Source: Eubacteriales bacterium (GTDB lineage: Bacteria; Bacillota; Clostridia; Lachnospirales; Lachnospiraceae). From it: a DNA stretch of 64,000 bases. The position numbers and the translations under genes are program-made. The notes beneath the pieces were generated by a model. It was not told where the DNA came from, ran no database searches, and saw only the letters and a list, made by a program, of their open reading frames with translations. The number at the start of each line of letters is the position of its first letter. Position 1 is the stretch's first letter. The stretch covers positions 39,620 through 103,619 of the forward strand of contig JAUNGB010000003.1 of assembly GCA_030524715.1 (NCBI GenBank), given 5' to 3'. Positions 24,059-32,187 of this stretch are shown in pieces.

Positions 24059-25683
24059 TCGAATTTAAAAATGTATCGTTCTCTTACAAGGTGAACACGA
24101 CAGGGAGAGAAGGCGGTCCGGACCGTAAGGCGAATGGCTCCGAAGGAGACAGACACCCGGAGGGCGCGCCTTGTGCAGAAGGCGGTCTACGCTCCGCTTC
24201 GTTCGGTGCTGAACGTGCGCCGCTGGCGCACAGCACCCTGGGCCGTGAGGGACAGAAGCATGACGGTCTGCATAGAATCAACCTGAAAATTGCAGACGGA
24301 GAATGCGTCCTGTTCTGCGGCCGCAGCGGATGTGGAAAAACAACGGTCACAAGGCTGGTAAACGGCCTGATCCCGCAATTTTACCAGGGAGAACTTCAAG
24401 GACGCGTGCTGATAGACGGACAGGCGATCAGCGATCTTCCCATGTATCAGATCGCCGCAAAAGTAGGTTCCGTCTTTCAGAATCCCCGGACGCAGTTTTT
24501 CAATGTGGATACGGACAGTGAGATTGCCTTTGGAATTGAAAATGAGGCCAGACCGGTAAAGGAACTGGAGGAACGGGTAGAGCAGACGACAAAAGATCTT
24601 CACATTGAAAAGCTGCGGAACCGCAATATTTTCGAATTGTCCGGCGGAGAAAAACAGAAGATCGCCTTTGCGTCGGTTTACGCCATGAACCCGGAAATCT
24701 ATCTGCTGGACGAACCATCCTCGAATCTGGATATGGCTTCCATCCAGGAATTGAAAGAACATCTGCGGCTGATAAAAAGCCAGGGCAAAACCATTTTGAT
24801 TGCAGAACACAGGCTCTATTATCTGATGGAACTGGCAGACCGCATTGTCTATCTGGAAGACGGGGAAATTGCAGGGATTTTTACGCCGGAGGAATTTCTC
24901 CGGCTGCCGGAAAGCAAACGGGAACACATGGGGCTGAGGGCGATTGACCTGACAAAAGTGCTTCCTCCGGTCAGCCATCCGCCGGTTCTCCCTCCCACAT
25001 TGGTTCTTCATGATGTAACTCTGCGCTATAAAAAACGGACGATTCTGCAGCATATTGCGCTTTCAGCGGCAAGGGGAGAAGTCATTGGGGTGGTCGGGCA
25101 TAATGGAGCCGGAAAGACTACGTTTTCCCGCGCCCTGTGCGGGCTTCATAAAGACTGTGAAGGCAAGTTCCTTTGGGATGGTCAGCCCATGGAACACAAG
25201 GCAAGACTGAAACGATCTTATATGGTGATGCAGGATGTGAACTATGAATTGTTTGCGGAGAGTGTGGAGGCAGAATGTTCCTTCGGAATCCGGAACCCGG
25301 ATCCGAATTTAGTAGAAACAACAATGGCGGAATTGGGGCTTACAGCCTGCCGGGAACGCCATCCCAACACGCTTTCCGGCGGTCAGAAGCAGCGGGTAGC
25401 CGTAGCGGTCAGCATGATCTGCGGAAAAGATTTACTGGTGTTCGATGAACCCACCAGCGGCCTTGATTTTGACAGCATGGCGCAGGTGGCGGGTTTGATA
25501 AAACGGTTATCGGAACAGGGAAAAATCATTTTTATTGTCACCCATGATTTTGAATTTGTCTGCCGTACCTGCTCCCGTGTCCTGCACTTTAATAAAGGGG
25601 AAATACAGGATGACATTCCTGTTGTGATGGATTCCCTCCCAAAGCTGAGGGAGCTGTTCTCTGTTTCAGAGGGAAATCCCTAA
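24055..25683 (+). CDS. ECF double ATPase (fused EcfA1-EcfA2)
   Basis: The 542-residue protein has two complete ABC ATPase domains in one chain. Domain 1: Walker A GRSGCGKTT (about 89-97), signature LSGGEKQKIAF, Walker B IYLLDEPSSNLD. Domain 2: Walker A GHNGAGKTT (about 350-358), signature LSGGQKQRVAV, Walker B LLVFDEPTSGLD, switch His in IVTHDFEF. Between the first strand (NVSFSYK) and the rest of domain 1 sit about 55 extra residues rich in Gly, Glu, Arg and Pro, encoded by palindromic repeat DNA. The same position carries an insertion in the ABC gene behind it. The start is GTG 24055, overlapping the EcfT stop. It powers the S-T pair and perhaps only that. Confidence 0.88.
   Translation: MIEFKNVSFSYKVNTTGREGGPDRKANGSEGDRHPEGAPCAEGGLRSASFGAERAPLAHSTLGREGQKHDGLHRINLKIADGECVLFCGRSGCGKTTVTRLVNGLIPQFYQGELQGRVLIDGQAISDLPMYQIAAKVGSVFQNPRTQFFNVDTDSEIAFGIENEARPVKELEERVEQTTKDLHIEKLRNRNIFELSGGEKQKIAFASVYAMNPEIYLLDEPSSNLDMASIQELKEHLRLIKSQGKTILIAEHRLYYLMELADRIVYLEDGEIAGIFTPEEFLRLPESKREHMGLRAIDLTKVLPPVSHPPVLPPTLVLHDVTLRYKKRTILQHIALSAARGEVIGVVGHNGAGKTTFSRALCGLHKDCEGKFLWDGQPMEHKARLKRSYMVMQDVNYELFAESVEAECSFGIRNPDPNLVETTMAELGLTACRERHPNTLSGGQKQRVAVAVSMICGKDLLVFDEPTSGLDFDSMAQVAGLIKRLSEQGKIIFIVTHDFEFVCRTCSRVLHFNKGEIQDDIPVVMDSLPKLRELFSVSEGNP
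24091..24252 (+). repeat. In-frame palindromic repeat insertion in EcfA
   Basis: The DNA encoding residues about 13-66 contains several hairpins (GGTCCGGACC; GTGCGCC-gct-GGCGCAC inside GGTGCT/AGCACC). Part (24127-24184) shares AAGGCGAATGGC and GCCTTGTGCAGA with the insertion at 26776, and part (24184-24214) matches the intergenic repeat at 34064-34093. Confidence 0.65.
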
Positions 25684-25740
25684 AGGGATACCTTTATGCC
25701 CGGAAATGCGAGCAAAAACAAAGAAAGGAGATGTGAAGTG

Positions 25741-27579
25741 ATGAAACAGAAAAAAGAAAACAGGATTGCACTGCTGCTTCAATGGGCCGGTGAGCAAAAA
25801 TTCTGGCTGCTGCTGGCAGTCCTTCTGGCTATGGCAAGCGGTTTATGTATCATTGTTCCGTATATCGGGATTTACCGTCTGATGGACGCCGCTTTCCAGC
25901 ATATCTGCACGAAAGAGCTTGTCGTACAGACGGTAATAATGATTTCCGTTTCTGTGACCCTGCGCTTTATCTTGTTCGGGTGTTCCGGCGTGGCTGCCCA
26001 TAAAGGCGCTTACGGCGCTTTATTCAAGGTGCGCTGCATGGTGGCGGAGCATCTGGCAAAAGTCCCCCTTGGCACGTTGAATGAGCGGCGGACCGGAGAC
26101 ATTAAAACGGTTCTGAACGAAGATATTGAAAAGCTGGAGCTGTTTTTAGCTCATAACCTTCCGGACCTTGTGTGCTATATGGTAGGGCCGGCAGCGATTT
26201 TCATCTATCTGATGACGGTAAATATCCCATTGGCGCTGGTTTCTTTGGCGCCGCTGATTCTGGCTGTTGTTGTAATGGGGGTTATGTTTAGAAATACGGA
26301 CGATCTGATGGATTGGGCGAACCGCTCCATTACAACGCTCAATTCTGTGATGATCGAATATATCAGCGGTATGAAGCTGATCAAAGCGTACAACATGGGG
26401 AGCAGGTCGTTCCGGAAATTTTCCGGCGCGATCCGGGAGGAAAACGCCATGTGGAATGAAGCCTCCCGGAGAATGGGGCCTCCTTACGCAGCCTTTGTGG
26501 TTTTGATCGAATGTGGGATGCTGCTGATGGTTCCTCTGGGCGGAATGCTATTTTTAAAAGGCTCCCTGTCGGCCAGCGTTTTTTTGCTGTTCGTCTATGT
26601 TGGCTCCATGTATCTGACTGAGATCCGGCCTTTGCAGGAGCTGGGGACAAGTTTTGCGAATGTCCTTGGCGCCATTACCAAAACGAAAGAAATCTTGGAT
26701 GTTCCTGTGTACGAAGGCGGAAAGGACTTTCCGGAAAACCATGAGATTGAACTTAGGAATGTACGTTTTTCCTATAAGGCGAATGGCACAGAATGGACCG
26801 AACGCCTAAAGGGCGTGCCTTGTGCAGAGGGCGGGCCGGACTGCAATGAGAAAGCGGATATCCTGCTGGGAGTCAGCCTCACAATCAAAGACGGGGAACG
26901 CATGGCGCTTGTGGGTCAGTCCGGTGCGGGCAAGAGTACCGTGATCGAGCTGATCTCCCGGTTTTATGATGCGCAGGAGGGAGAGATTCTGATCGGCGGT
27001 ATCAACGTGAAGGAGATTAACTACGAGACGCTTCTGAAGAATATTGCCATTGTATTTCAAAAGACGTTCCTTACCCGTGACAGCGTTCTGGAAAACATCC
27101 GCATGGGTTCGGACGCCAGCCTAAAGGAAGTACGGGCTGCCGCCAGGGAGGCACAGATCGATGACTTCATCATGTCGCTGCCGGATGGCTATGACACAAA
27201 GGTAGGCAGCTTCGGCTCCCGTTTTTCCGGCGGGGAAAAACAGCGGATCGCCATTGCGCGGGCGATTCTGAAAAACGCTCCCATCCTGATTCTGGACGAA
27301 GCGACAAGCGCCTCTGACCCGGAAAATCAGATGGAAATTGATAAGGCCATCCAGAACCTCTGCAAAGGCAGGACGGTCATTGTGGTGGCCCACAGGCTGA
27401 GCGCCCTGAAAATGTGCGACCGTGTGGCGGTGGTAGAGAATCATACGATTACCAGCGTCGGTACCCATGAGGAAGTACGGAAAGAGAACGCTTACTATCG
27501 GAAAGCATGGGAAGATTACGAAACAGCGCGGGGAATTACTTATCAACTGGAGGGAGGCGGGCAGAATGAATCCGAATAA
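25741..27579 (+). CDS. ABC half transporter, IrtA/YbtP-like
   Basis: The 612-residue protein has a six-helix type IV (exporter-fold) membrane domain (about 20-310) and an ATPase domain with Walker A GQSGAGKST, signature FSGGEKQRIAI, Walker B ILILDEATSASDPEN and switch His in VVAHRLSAL. Paired half transporters of this fold next to ECF genes or siderophore loci (YbtPQ, IrtAB) import ferric siderophores despite the exporter fold; here that is inference. After strand RNVRFSYK about 25 residues (KANGTEW...CAEGGPDCNEK) are inserted. The D-loop reads SASD instead of SALD. ATG 25741 follows AAAGGAGATG; it overlaps the next gene by 14 bases. Confidence 0.85.
   Translation: MKQKKENRIALLLQWAGEQKFWLLLAVLLAMASGLCIIVPYIGIYRLMDAAFQHICTKELVVQTVIMISVSVTLRFILFGCSGVAAHKGAYGALFKVRCMVAEHLAKVPLGTLNERRTGDIKTVLNEDIEKLELFLAHNLPDLVCYMVGPAAIFIYLMTVNIPLALVSLAPLILAVVVMGVMFRNTDDLMDWANRSITTLNSVMIEYISGMKLIKAYNMGSRSFRKFSGAIREENAMWNEASRRMGPPYAAFVVLIECGMLLMVPLGGMLFLKGSLSASVFLLFVYVGSMYLTEIRPLQELGTSFANVLGAITKTKEILDVPVYEGGKDFPENHEIELRNVRFSYKANGTEWTERLKGVPCAEGGPDCNEKADILLGVSLTIKDGERMALVGQSGAGKSTVIELISRFYDAQEGEILIGGINVKEINYETLLKNIAIVFQKTFLTRDSVLENIRMGSDASLKEVRAAAREAQIDDFIMSLPDGYDTKVGSFGSRFSGGEKQRIAIARAILKNAPILILDEATSASDPENQMEIDKAIQNLCKGRTVIVVAHRLSALKMCDRVAVVENHTITSVGTHEEVRKENAYYRKAWEDYETARGITYQLEGGGQNESE
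26776..26850 (+). repeat. In-frame repeat insertion in the first ABC half transporter
   Basis: AAGGCGAATGGC near its start and GCCTTGTGCAGA plus GGCGG near 26816-26834 are shared with the EcfA insertion at 24127-24184. Both sit after the same beta-strand (FSYK) of an ABC ATPase domain. Confidence 0.65.
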
Positions 27580-29275
27580 CGTATGGAAGAAGAACCGTGA
27601 GTTTTATATTGGTGTTGCCGGGACTGTCCTGGAGGGGCTGCTTTCCGGCAGCCTGTTCATGCTGCTTTATTCCGTCATGAGGTTTTTATGGGAAGGGCAG
27701 TTTGATATGGAGCGTGTACTGGTATTGACCGGGATCATTGCGATAATCTTCCTGCTCCGCATTTTGATATACAGCTACGGCTATACCAAAGCACAGATTG
27801 GCGGCGCAAAAGTCAGCAAAAATATCCGATTGTTTATGGGCGACCATCTCAAGCGCATCCCGCTCTCCCGGTTTACGAAGGGACAGACCGGCGATTATAT
27901 CAACACCATTACCAGCGATGTAAATAACTATGAAAAAATCCTGACTCATAAGATCGGTGACATCGCAAAGAGTTTTTCCCTGTCGCTGATGCTGGTGGTT
28001 TTTGTGATGACAATCTACTTTCCGGCCGGTCTGATTCTTTTGATTGCCGACCTGCTTTTGATACCCGGATTGTGGCTTTCCTTCCGGCAGGTAGCGAAAT
28101 ATGGCAAGGAGAAGAACGATATTTGCGCGGAGAATGTCAGCAGCATTGTGGAATATGTATCTGGTATCCAGACTTTCCGGGCTTATGGCGTCGGCGGTTT
28201 GAAAAACAAAACCGTGATCCATGCCATGCAGGAGTTCAGCAGGATCAGCTTTGTATATGAAGCAAAGGTTCTCCCCATCGGCGCGGGATTTGGTATTTTA
28301 AGCTGGCTGTCCTGCCCGGCTGTGATCTGGACAGCCTATGAACCATGGGCTGCCGGAGCTTTGGATACCGTATCTTATCTTTTGATCTGTATGCTGCCTT
28401 TGTTCTGTGCGAAACTGGCAAATTCCATTTTTGTAGACCTCACCAGCTATAAGAACCTGATGATCTCGAAAAATAAAATCATGGCTGTGATGAATGAACC
28501 GGAAGAAACCGGCAGCATGGAGCCGCTTAAGACGGCATCCCATGAGATCGTATTTGACCATGTAAACTTTTCCTATGTTCCCGGAGAACCGGTGCTAAAA
28601 CAGACTTCCTTTACTGTGCCGGATCAGAAGCTGACCGCCATTGTAGGTGACTCCGGCTCCGGCAAATCTACCATTCTGAACCTGATTGCAAAATACTATG
28701 AGACAGACAGCGGTACGATCTCCATAGGGGGCAAATCGATCAGTCATGTGGCTGCGGAGCGGGTATTAGAGCAGATTTCTATGGTGGATCAGGAGGTGTT
28801 CCTGTTTGACGATACGGTGCGGGAGAATATCCGCCATGCCCGCCCGGAAGCCACGGACGCGGAAATCGAAGCGGCGTGCCGGGAGGCAAACTGCGACGGC
28901 TTTATCCGCAGAATGGAGAAGGGCTATGATACAGCCATTGGAGAAAACGGAAATCTTTTATCCGGTGGAGAACGTCAGCGTCTTTCCATCGCCCGCGCCA
29001 TTTTGAAAAACAGCCCGATCCTGTTGCTTGACGAGGCGACAGCCTCCCTTGATATTGAAAATGAGCTGGCGGTAAAGCAGGCGATTATGAATCTGCTGAA
29101 AGAGAAAAAGACCGTGGTGATGATCGCACATACCCTGTCCATCGTGAAAAATGCAGATCAGATTCTGGTGGTTTCCGATGGCCGGATCACCGAAGCGGGT
29201 ACACACAAAGAACTGTTGGCAAAAAACGGAAAGTACGCTGCCATGTGGAACGCGGAGCAGCTTTCACAGATATGA
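27566..29275 (+). CDS. ABC half transporter, IrtB/YbtQ-like
   Basis: The 569-residue protein pairs with the upstream half transporter. The membrane domain spans about 15-300 (FYIGVAGTVLEGLLSGSLFM, IAIIFLLRILIYSYGYTK); the ATPase has Walker A GDSGSGKST, signature LSGGERQRLSI, Walker B ILLLDEATASLDIEN and the switch His in IAHTLSIV. It carries no insertion after its FSY strand, unlike its neighbours. ATG 27566 lies inside the upstream stop region with GGAGGCGGG before it, so the two halves are made in equal amounts. It is the last gene of the importer operon. Confidence 0.85.
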   Translation: MNPNNVWKKNREFYIGVAGTVLEGLLSGSLFMLLYSVMRFLWEGQFDMERVLVLTGIIAIIFLLRILIYSYGYTKAQIGGAKVSKNIRLFMGDHLKRIPLSRFTKGQTGDYINTITSDVNNYEKILTHKIGDIAKSFSLSLMLVVFVMTIYFPAGLILLIADLLLIPGLWLSFRQVAKYGKEKNDICAENVSSIVEYVSGIQTFRAYGVGGLKNKTVIHAMQEFSRISFVYEAKVLPIGAGFGILSWLSCPAVIWTAYEPWAAGALDTVSYLLICMLPLFCAKLANSIFVDLTSYKNLMISKNKIMAVMNEPEETGSMEPLKTASHEIVFDHVNFSYVPGEPVLKQTSFTVPDQKLTAIVGDSGSGKSTILNLIAKYYETDSGTISIGGKSISHVAAERVLEQISMVDQEVFLFDDTVRENIRHARPEATDAEIEAACREANCDGFIRRMEKGYDTAIGENGNLLSGGERQRLSIARAILKNSPILLLDEATASLDIENELAVKQAIMNLLKEKKTVVMIAHTLSIVKNADQILVVSDGRITEAGTHKELLAKNGKYAAMWNAEQLSQI

Positions 29276-29284
29276 GGGATTTTG

Positions 29285-29446
29285 GTGTTTCAATCTGGTT
29301 TGGATTATGGTATATTAAGAGAGAATTCATTTGAGTTTGAAGTCGGACAACCGGGCTATTGGCGCTATCGAACTGAAGCTGAATGGGGCAATACGGTTAT
29401 GACGGACAAAGATGACGAATGTGAACTTGGTTACTGGATAGGATAG
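29285..29446 (+). CDS. Possible small aromatic-rich protein
   Basis: A frame of 53 codons from GTG 29285 (or TTG 29282) reads VFQSGLDYGILRENSFEFEV, then PGYWRYRTEAEWGNTVM and ends ELGYWIG. It is rich in aromatic and acidic residues, not random-looking, but has no obvious ribosome site and I do not recognise it. It may be the end of a decayed gene. Confidence 0.3.
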   Translation: MFQSGLDYGILRENSFEFEVGQPGYWRYRTEAEWGNTVMTDKDDECELGYWIG

Positions 29447-29493
29447 ATAATTTGACGAAGGATACGGCATCCGATCAGAAAGGTGTAACAGCT

Positions 29494-29808
29494 ATGAAGA
29501 AGGTACGTATAACAGTAAAAAAGATTGCCCACTATGACGCTCTGATGGAGCAATATGAGAATCCCATAGAGGACGCATGCACGATGCAGCTTGGACAGAC
29601 TTTTATCTGCAATGGCTGGGAAAGACCGGAGGGCTTCTGCGGCAGCGCATGGGATACGGTATCCCCATTTGTTATGACACTGGCGCATGGCGGTGAAAAC
29701 TTCTATAACGGCTGGATGAAGAATCCGAAGTCAGCAATGATCTCATGTAACGACGGATTCCGCCCGGTGAGCTTCCTGCTGGAGACCATGGACGAAGAGG
29801 CAGAATAA
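29494..29808 (+). CDS. TIGR04076 family protein
   Basis: This 104-residue protein fits TIGR04076: KKVRITVKKIAHYDALMEQY at the front, CTMQLGQTFICNGWERPEGFC in the middle, AWDTVSPFVMTLAHGG and a second Cys block (MISCNDGFRPVSF). Its conserved cysteines suggest metal or redox chemistry; no function is established. ATG 29494 follows GAAAGGTG. It lies between the importer operon and the drug pump and has no clear partner. Confidence 0.75.
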   Translation: MKKVRITVKKIAHYDALMEQYENPIEDACTMQLGQTFICNGWERPEGFCGSAWDTVSPFVMTLAHGGENFYNGWMKNPKSAMISCNDGFRPVSFLLETMDEEAE

Positions 29809-29954
29809 CCTTGACAAAGTCCAAACCATTGACTCCTGATAACATGGAGTAGTTTTTGAAGCAGTTTTCAGAAAGTTTTAAGAACCGGACGGCATCTTTT
29901 GCGCAATGATGGAAGAATAAATCAGCGATAAAAAGAAAGGAGAAATTTAGCAGT

Positions 29955-29993
29955 ATGATTCTTTACATTGTTTCAGCTCCATGCAGAGCCTGA
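29955..29993 (+). CDS. Leader peptide of the MFS pump
   Basis: A 12-codon frame encodes MILYIVSAPCRA. AAAGGAG lies about 12-18 bases upstream. Its last four codons and stop are inside the 5' arm of the terminator directly before the pump gene, the layout of ribosome-mediated attenuation: a ribosome stalled by a drug on this peptide would keep the arm from pairing. Confidence 0.7.
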   Translation: MILYIVSAPCRA

Positions 29994-30038
29994 GGAATCT
30001 GTATGGAGGAAAATTTTTTCCTCAGGCTTTGCTTTTTT
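29983..30038 (+). terminator. Attenuator hairpin before the MFS gene
   Basis: GCAGAGCCTGAGGAA (29983-29997) pairs with TTCCTCAGGCTTTGC (30018-30032) with one wobble and is followed by six T's. It lies 33 bases before the pump start and overlaps the leader peptide. Confidence 0.85.
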
Positions 30039-30070
30039 CATTCACTAATAAATGATAAGGAGCAAAGACA

Positions 30071-31348
30071 TTGAAAAACAGAATAAACGGATTAAAGGAT
30101 TTCTATATTTTATGGAGCACGCAGAGCCTGTCGCAGTTGGGAAGCCAGGCGACCGGCTTTGCACTGACATTATGGCTGTATGAAAAGACCGGATCAGCGC
30201 TCAGCACGGCGTCGCTTACCATATGTACCTATGTGCCGTATGTGATCATGAGCATATTTGCCGGAGCGATTTCAGACCGCTATGATAAAAAGAAAACTAT
30301 GCTGGTTTGTGACTCACTGGCGGCATTTACCACAATACTGGTTTTTGTGTTATACAGGATAGACGCACTTTCCATATGGCATCTGTACGCGATCAATGCT
30401 TTTTCCGGTCTGATGAATACCATTCAGCAGCCGGCTTCAGAGGTAACCTACACACTGATCGTCCCAAAGGAGCAGTATCAAAAAACCAGCGGGCTGCAGT
30501 CGCTTTCCAGATCATTGATATCAATCGGCAATCCAATGATTGCATCGGCGCTCTATGGGATTGCCGGTCTGGATGTAGTCATAGCCGTTGACCTGATTTC
30601 TTTTGGTATCGCCTTCCTGGCGCTGCTGTGCTTTATCAGGCTTCCTGACCTTCCTTCGGAATCTACGGACGAAGAAAATATGCTGGAGCTTGCGAAGGAA
30701 GGTTTACAGTTTCTCAGGAAAAATCCACTGGTGCTGCATGTGATCCTGTTTATGGCAGGGGTTAATCTGATCGCCTCGGCGTTTGATGCTGTGCTGCCCG
30801 CCCTGGTCATCCCCAGGAACGGAAACGGCACGCTGGGTATCGTTACATCCTGCTCAGGGATTGCTATGGTGCTTGGGAGTCTGATCGCATCGGTAATGCC
30901 AAAGCCAAAAGACCGGGTCAGAACGATTTATCTGACGATGTTGTTCTCGCTGGGTACGGAGAATTTCTTACTGGCTTTCTCCAGAAACCCTGCCGTTTGG
31001 TGCATTGGACAAATGCTGGGATGGATACTGGTCCCGGTAATGAGCGCCAACCAGAATGTCATCTTGCGGAACACCATACCTGTGGCTTTGCAGGGGAGGG
31101 TATATGCATGCCGGAATACCCTGCAGTTTTTCACAATTCCTATCGGTCTGGCACTGGGCGGCTTTATGGTGGATCATATCTGTGAGCCCCTTATGGCAGC
31201 AAATCAATCAAAGTGGCTCATAGCGCTGTTTGGAAGCGGGAAGGGTTCCGGGGCAGCGCTCATGATGTTTGTGCTTGGAATAGCAGGAATCGTTTTATGC
31301 CTTGCTTCAGGGAAAAAACTGAAGCAATATAAATACACAGAAGAATAG
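30071..31348 (+). CDS. MFS drug efflux pump, Mef-like
   Basis: The 425-residue protein has twelve predicted helices and the MFS loop motif AGAISDRYDKKKTM between helices 2 and 3. It opens like macrolide-efflux (MefA-type) proteins: FYILWSTQSLSQLGSQATGF and LTLWLYEKTGSALSTASL. The start is TTG 30071 with AAGGAG 7-8 bases upstream. The leader peptide and attenuator in front imply induction by a ribosome-targeting antibiotic, the usual control for such pumps; the exact drug is not predictable. It converges with an ABC operon behind it. Confidence 0.85.
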   Translation: MKNRINGLKDFYILWSTQSLSQLGSQATGFALTLWLYEKTGSALSTASLTICTYVPYVIMSIFAGAISDRYDKKKTMLVCDSLAAFTTILVFVLYRIDALSIWHLYAINAFSGLMNTIQQPASEVTYTLIVPKEQYQKTSGLQSLSRSLISIGNPMIASALYGIAGLDVVIAVDLISFGIAFLALLCFIRLPDLPSESTDEENMLELAKEGLQFLRKNPLVLHVILFMAGVNLIASAFDAVLPALVIPRNGNGTLGIVTSCSGIAMVLGSLIASVMPKPKDRVRTIYLTMLFSLGTENFLLAFSRNPAVWCIGQMLGWILVPVMSANQNVILRNTIPVALQGRVYACRNTLQFFTIPIGLALGGFMVDHICEPLMAANQSKWLIALFGSGKGSGAALMMFVLGIAGIVLCLASGKKLKQYKYTEE

Positions 31349-31356
31349 GGCAGGTA

Positions 31357-32172
31357 TCATTTTCCTTTCCTGCTTACAGCCCGTTTTGCTTTTCCCCCGG
31401 CAGCCGTTTGTCTGCGAGGCTTCATTTCCTTTTTCTTACCGGAACTCATCAGCAGCAATATGGTCCAGAGAACCATGACCCCAACCCCAACGGCTGCCAA
31501 CAAGGGGTTGGAAGCCGTGGTGGTTCCGGCATATGCACTCATGTCAAACCCAACTAAGATCAACGCCGCGGAAAACGGATATATGCTGGAAAGGACGCCG
31601 CCTTTAAAGAACATCATGCTGTATCCAAGGAAAAATGCCAGGATAGAGCCGCCCAGATATGCCCCTCGGATCTGTCCGAAAATCAGGATCAGAGGCATAC
31701 AAACCAGACAGGTGGTGAGAGCTGCCAGTACGATCTGCGTACTGCCATGGAAAAATACCCCCGCCGTCAGTCCGGGTAAGCCAACCGCCAGTCCGGTGAT
31801 CAGGGTAACGGCAACGCTGTAGACGCCCAGAAGAACCGCAAGGATACCGGTTAAAACCAGCTTGGCCCCTAACATTTTCGGCATAGAAACAGGAATGGTC
31901 ATGATATTTTTCAGCGTATCATGGGCGGATTCCCTGTCAATAAGCCAGCCGCCGATCATGACCAGTGAAATAGGGAAAAATATCTGACTGTTCCCCCAGA
32001 CGACATTCTCAAAAAGAGCTGAAAAATCATAGTATGGATTTCGGTATTCTGCCTCAAGGATCAACTGACTTCCATATTGAACCAATGGACAAAGGGCAAG
32101 CGCCACCAGCCCTACCAGAAAAATCTGACACCGACGCAGTTTCAGCAATTCCGCTTTTAATAGATTTCGCAT
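31357..32172 (-). CDS. ABC permease of a bacitracin/lantibiotic-type exporter (second)
   Basis: The 271-residue ABC-2-type permease starts LLKAELLKLRRCQIFLVGL and has six helices, with the family's conserved DRESAHDTLKNIMTIPVS between helices 2 and 3. The last 25 residues are strongly basic (KKKEMKPRRQTAAGGKAKRA). It is the last gene of an operon RR-HK-ATPase-permease-permease, the LanFEG/BcrAB layout for removing antimicrobial peptides from the membrane. It follows the first permease by 15 bases. Confidence 0.8.
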   Translation of the reverse strand: MRNLLKAELLKLRRCQIFLVGLVALALCPLVQYGSQLILEAEYRNPYYDFSALFENVVWGNSQIFFPISLVMIGGWLIDRESAHDTLKNIMTIPVSMPKMLGAKLVLTGILAVLLGVYSVAVTLITGLAVGLPGLTAGVFFHGSTQIVLAALTTCLVCMPLILIFGQIRGAYLGGSILAFFLGYSMMFFKGGVLSSIYPFSAALILVGFDMSAYAGTTTASNPLLAAVGVGVMVLWTILLLMSSGKKKEMKPRRQTAAGGKAKRAVSRKGK

Positions 32173-32187
32173 AACTTTACACCTCCC

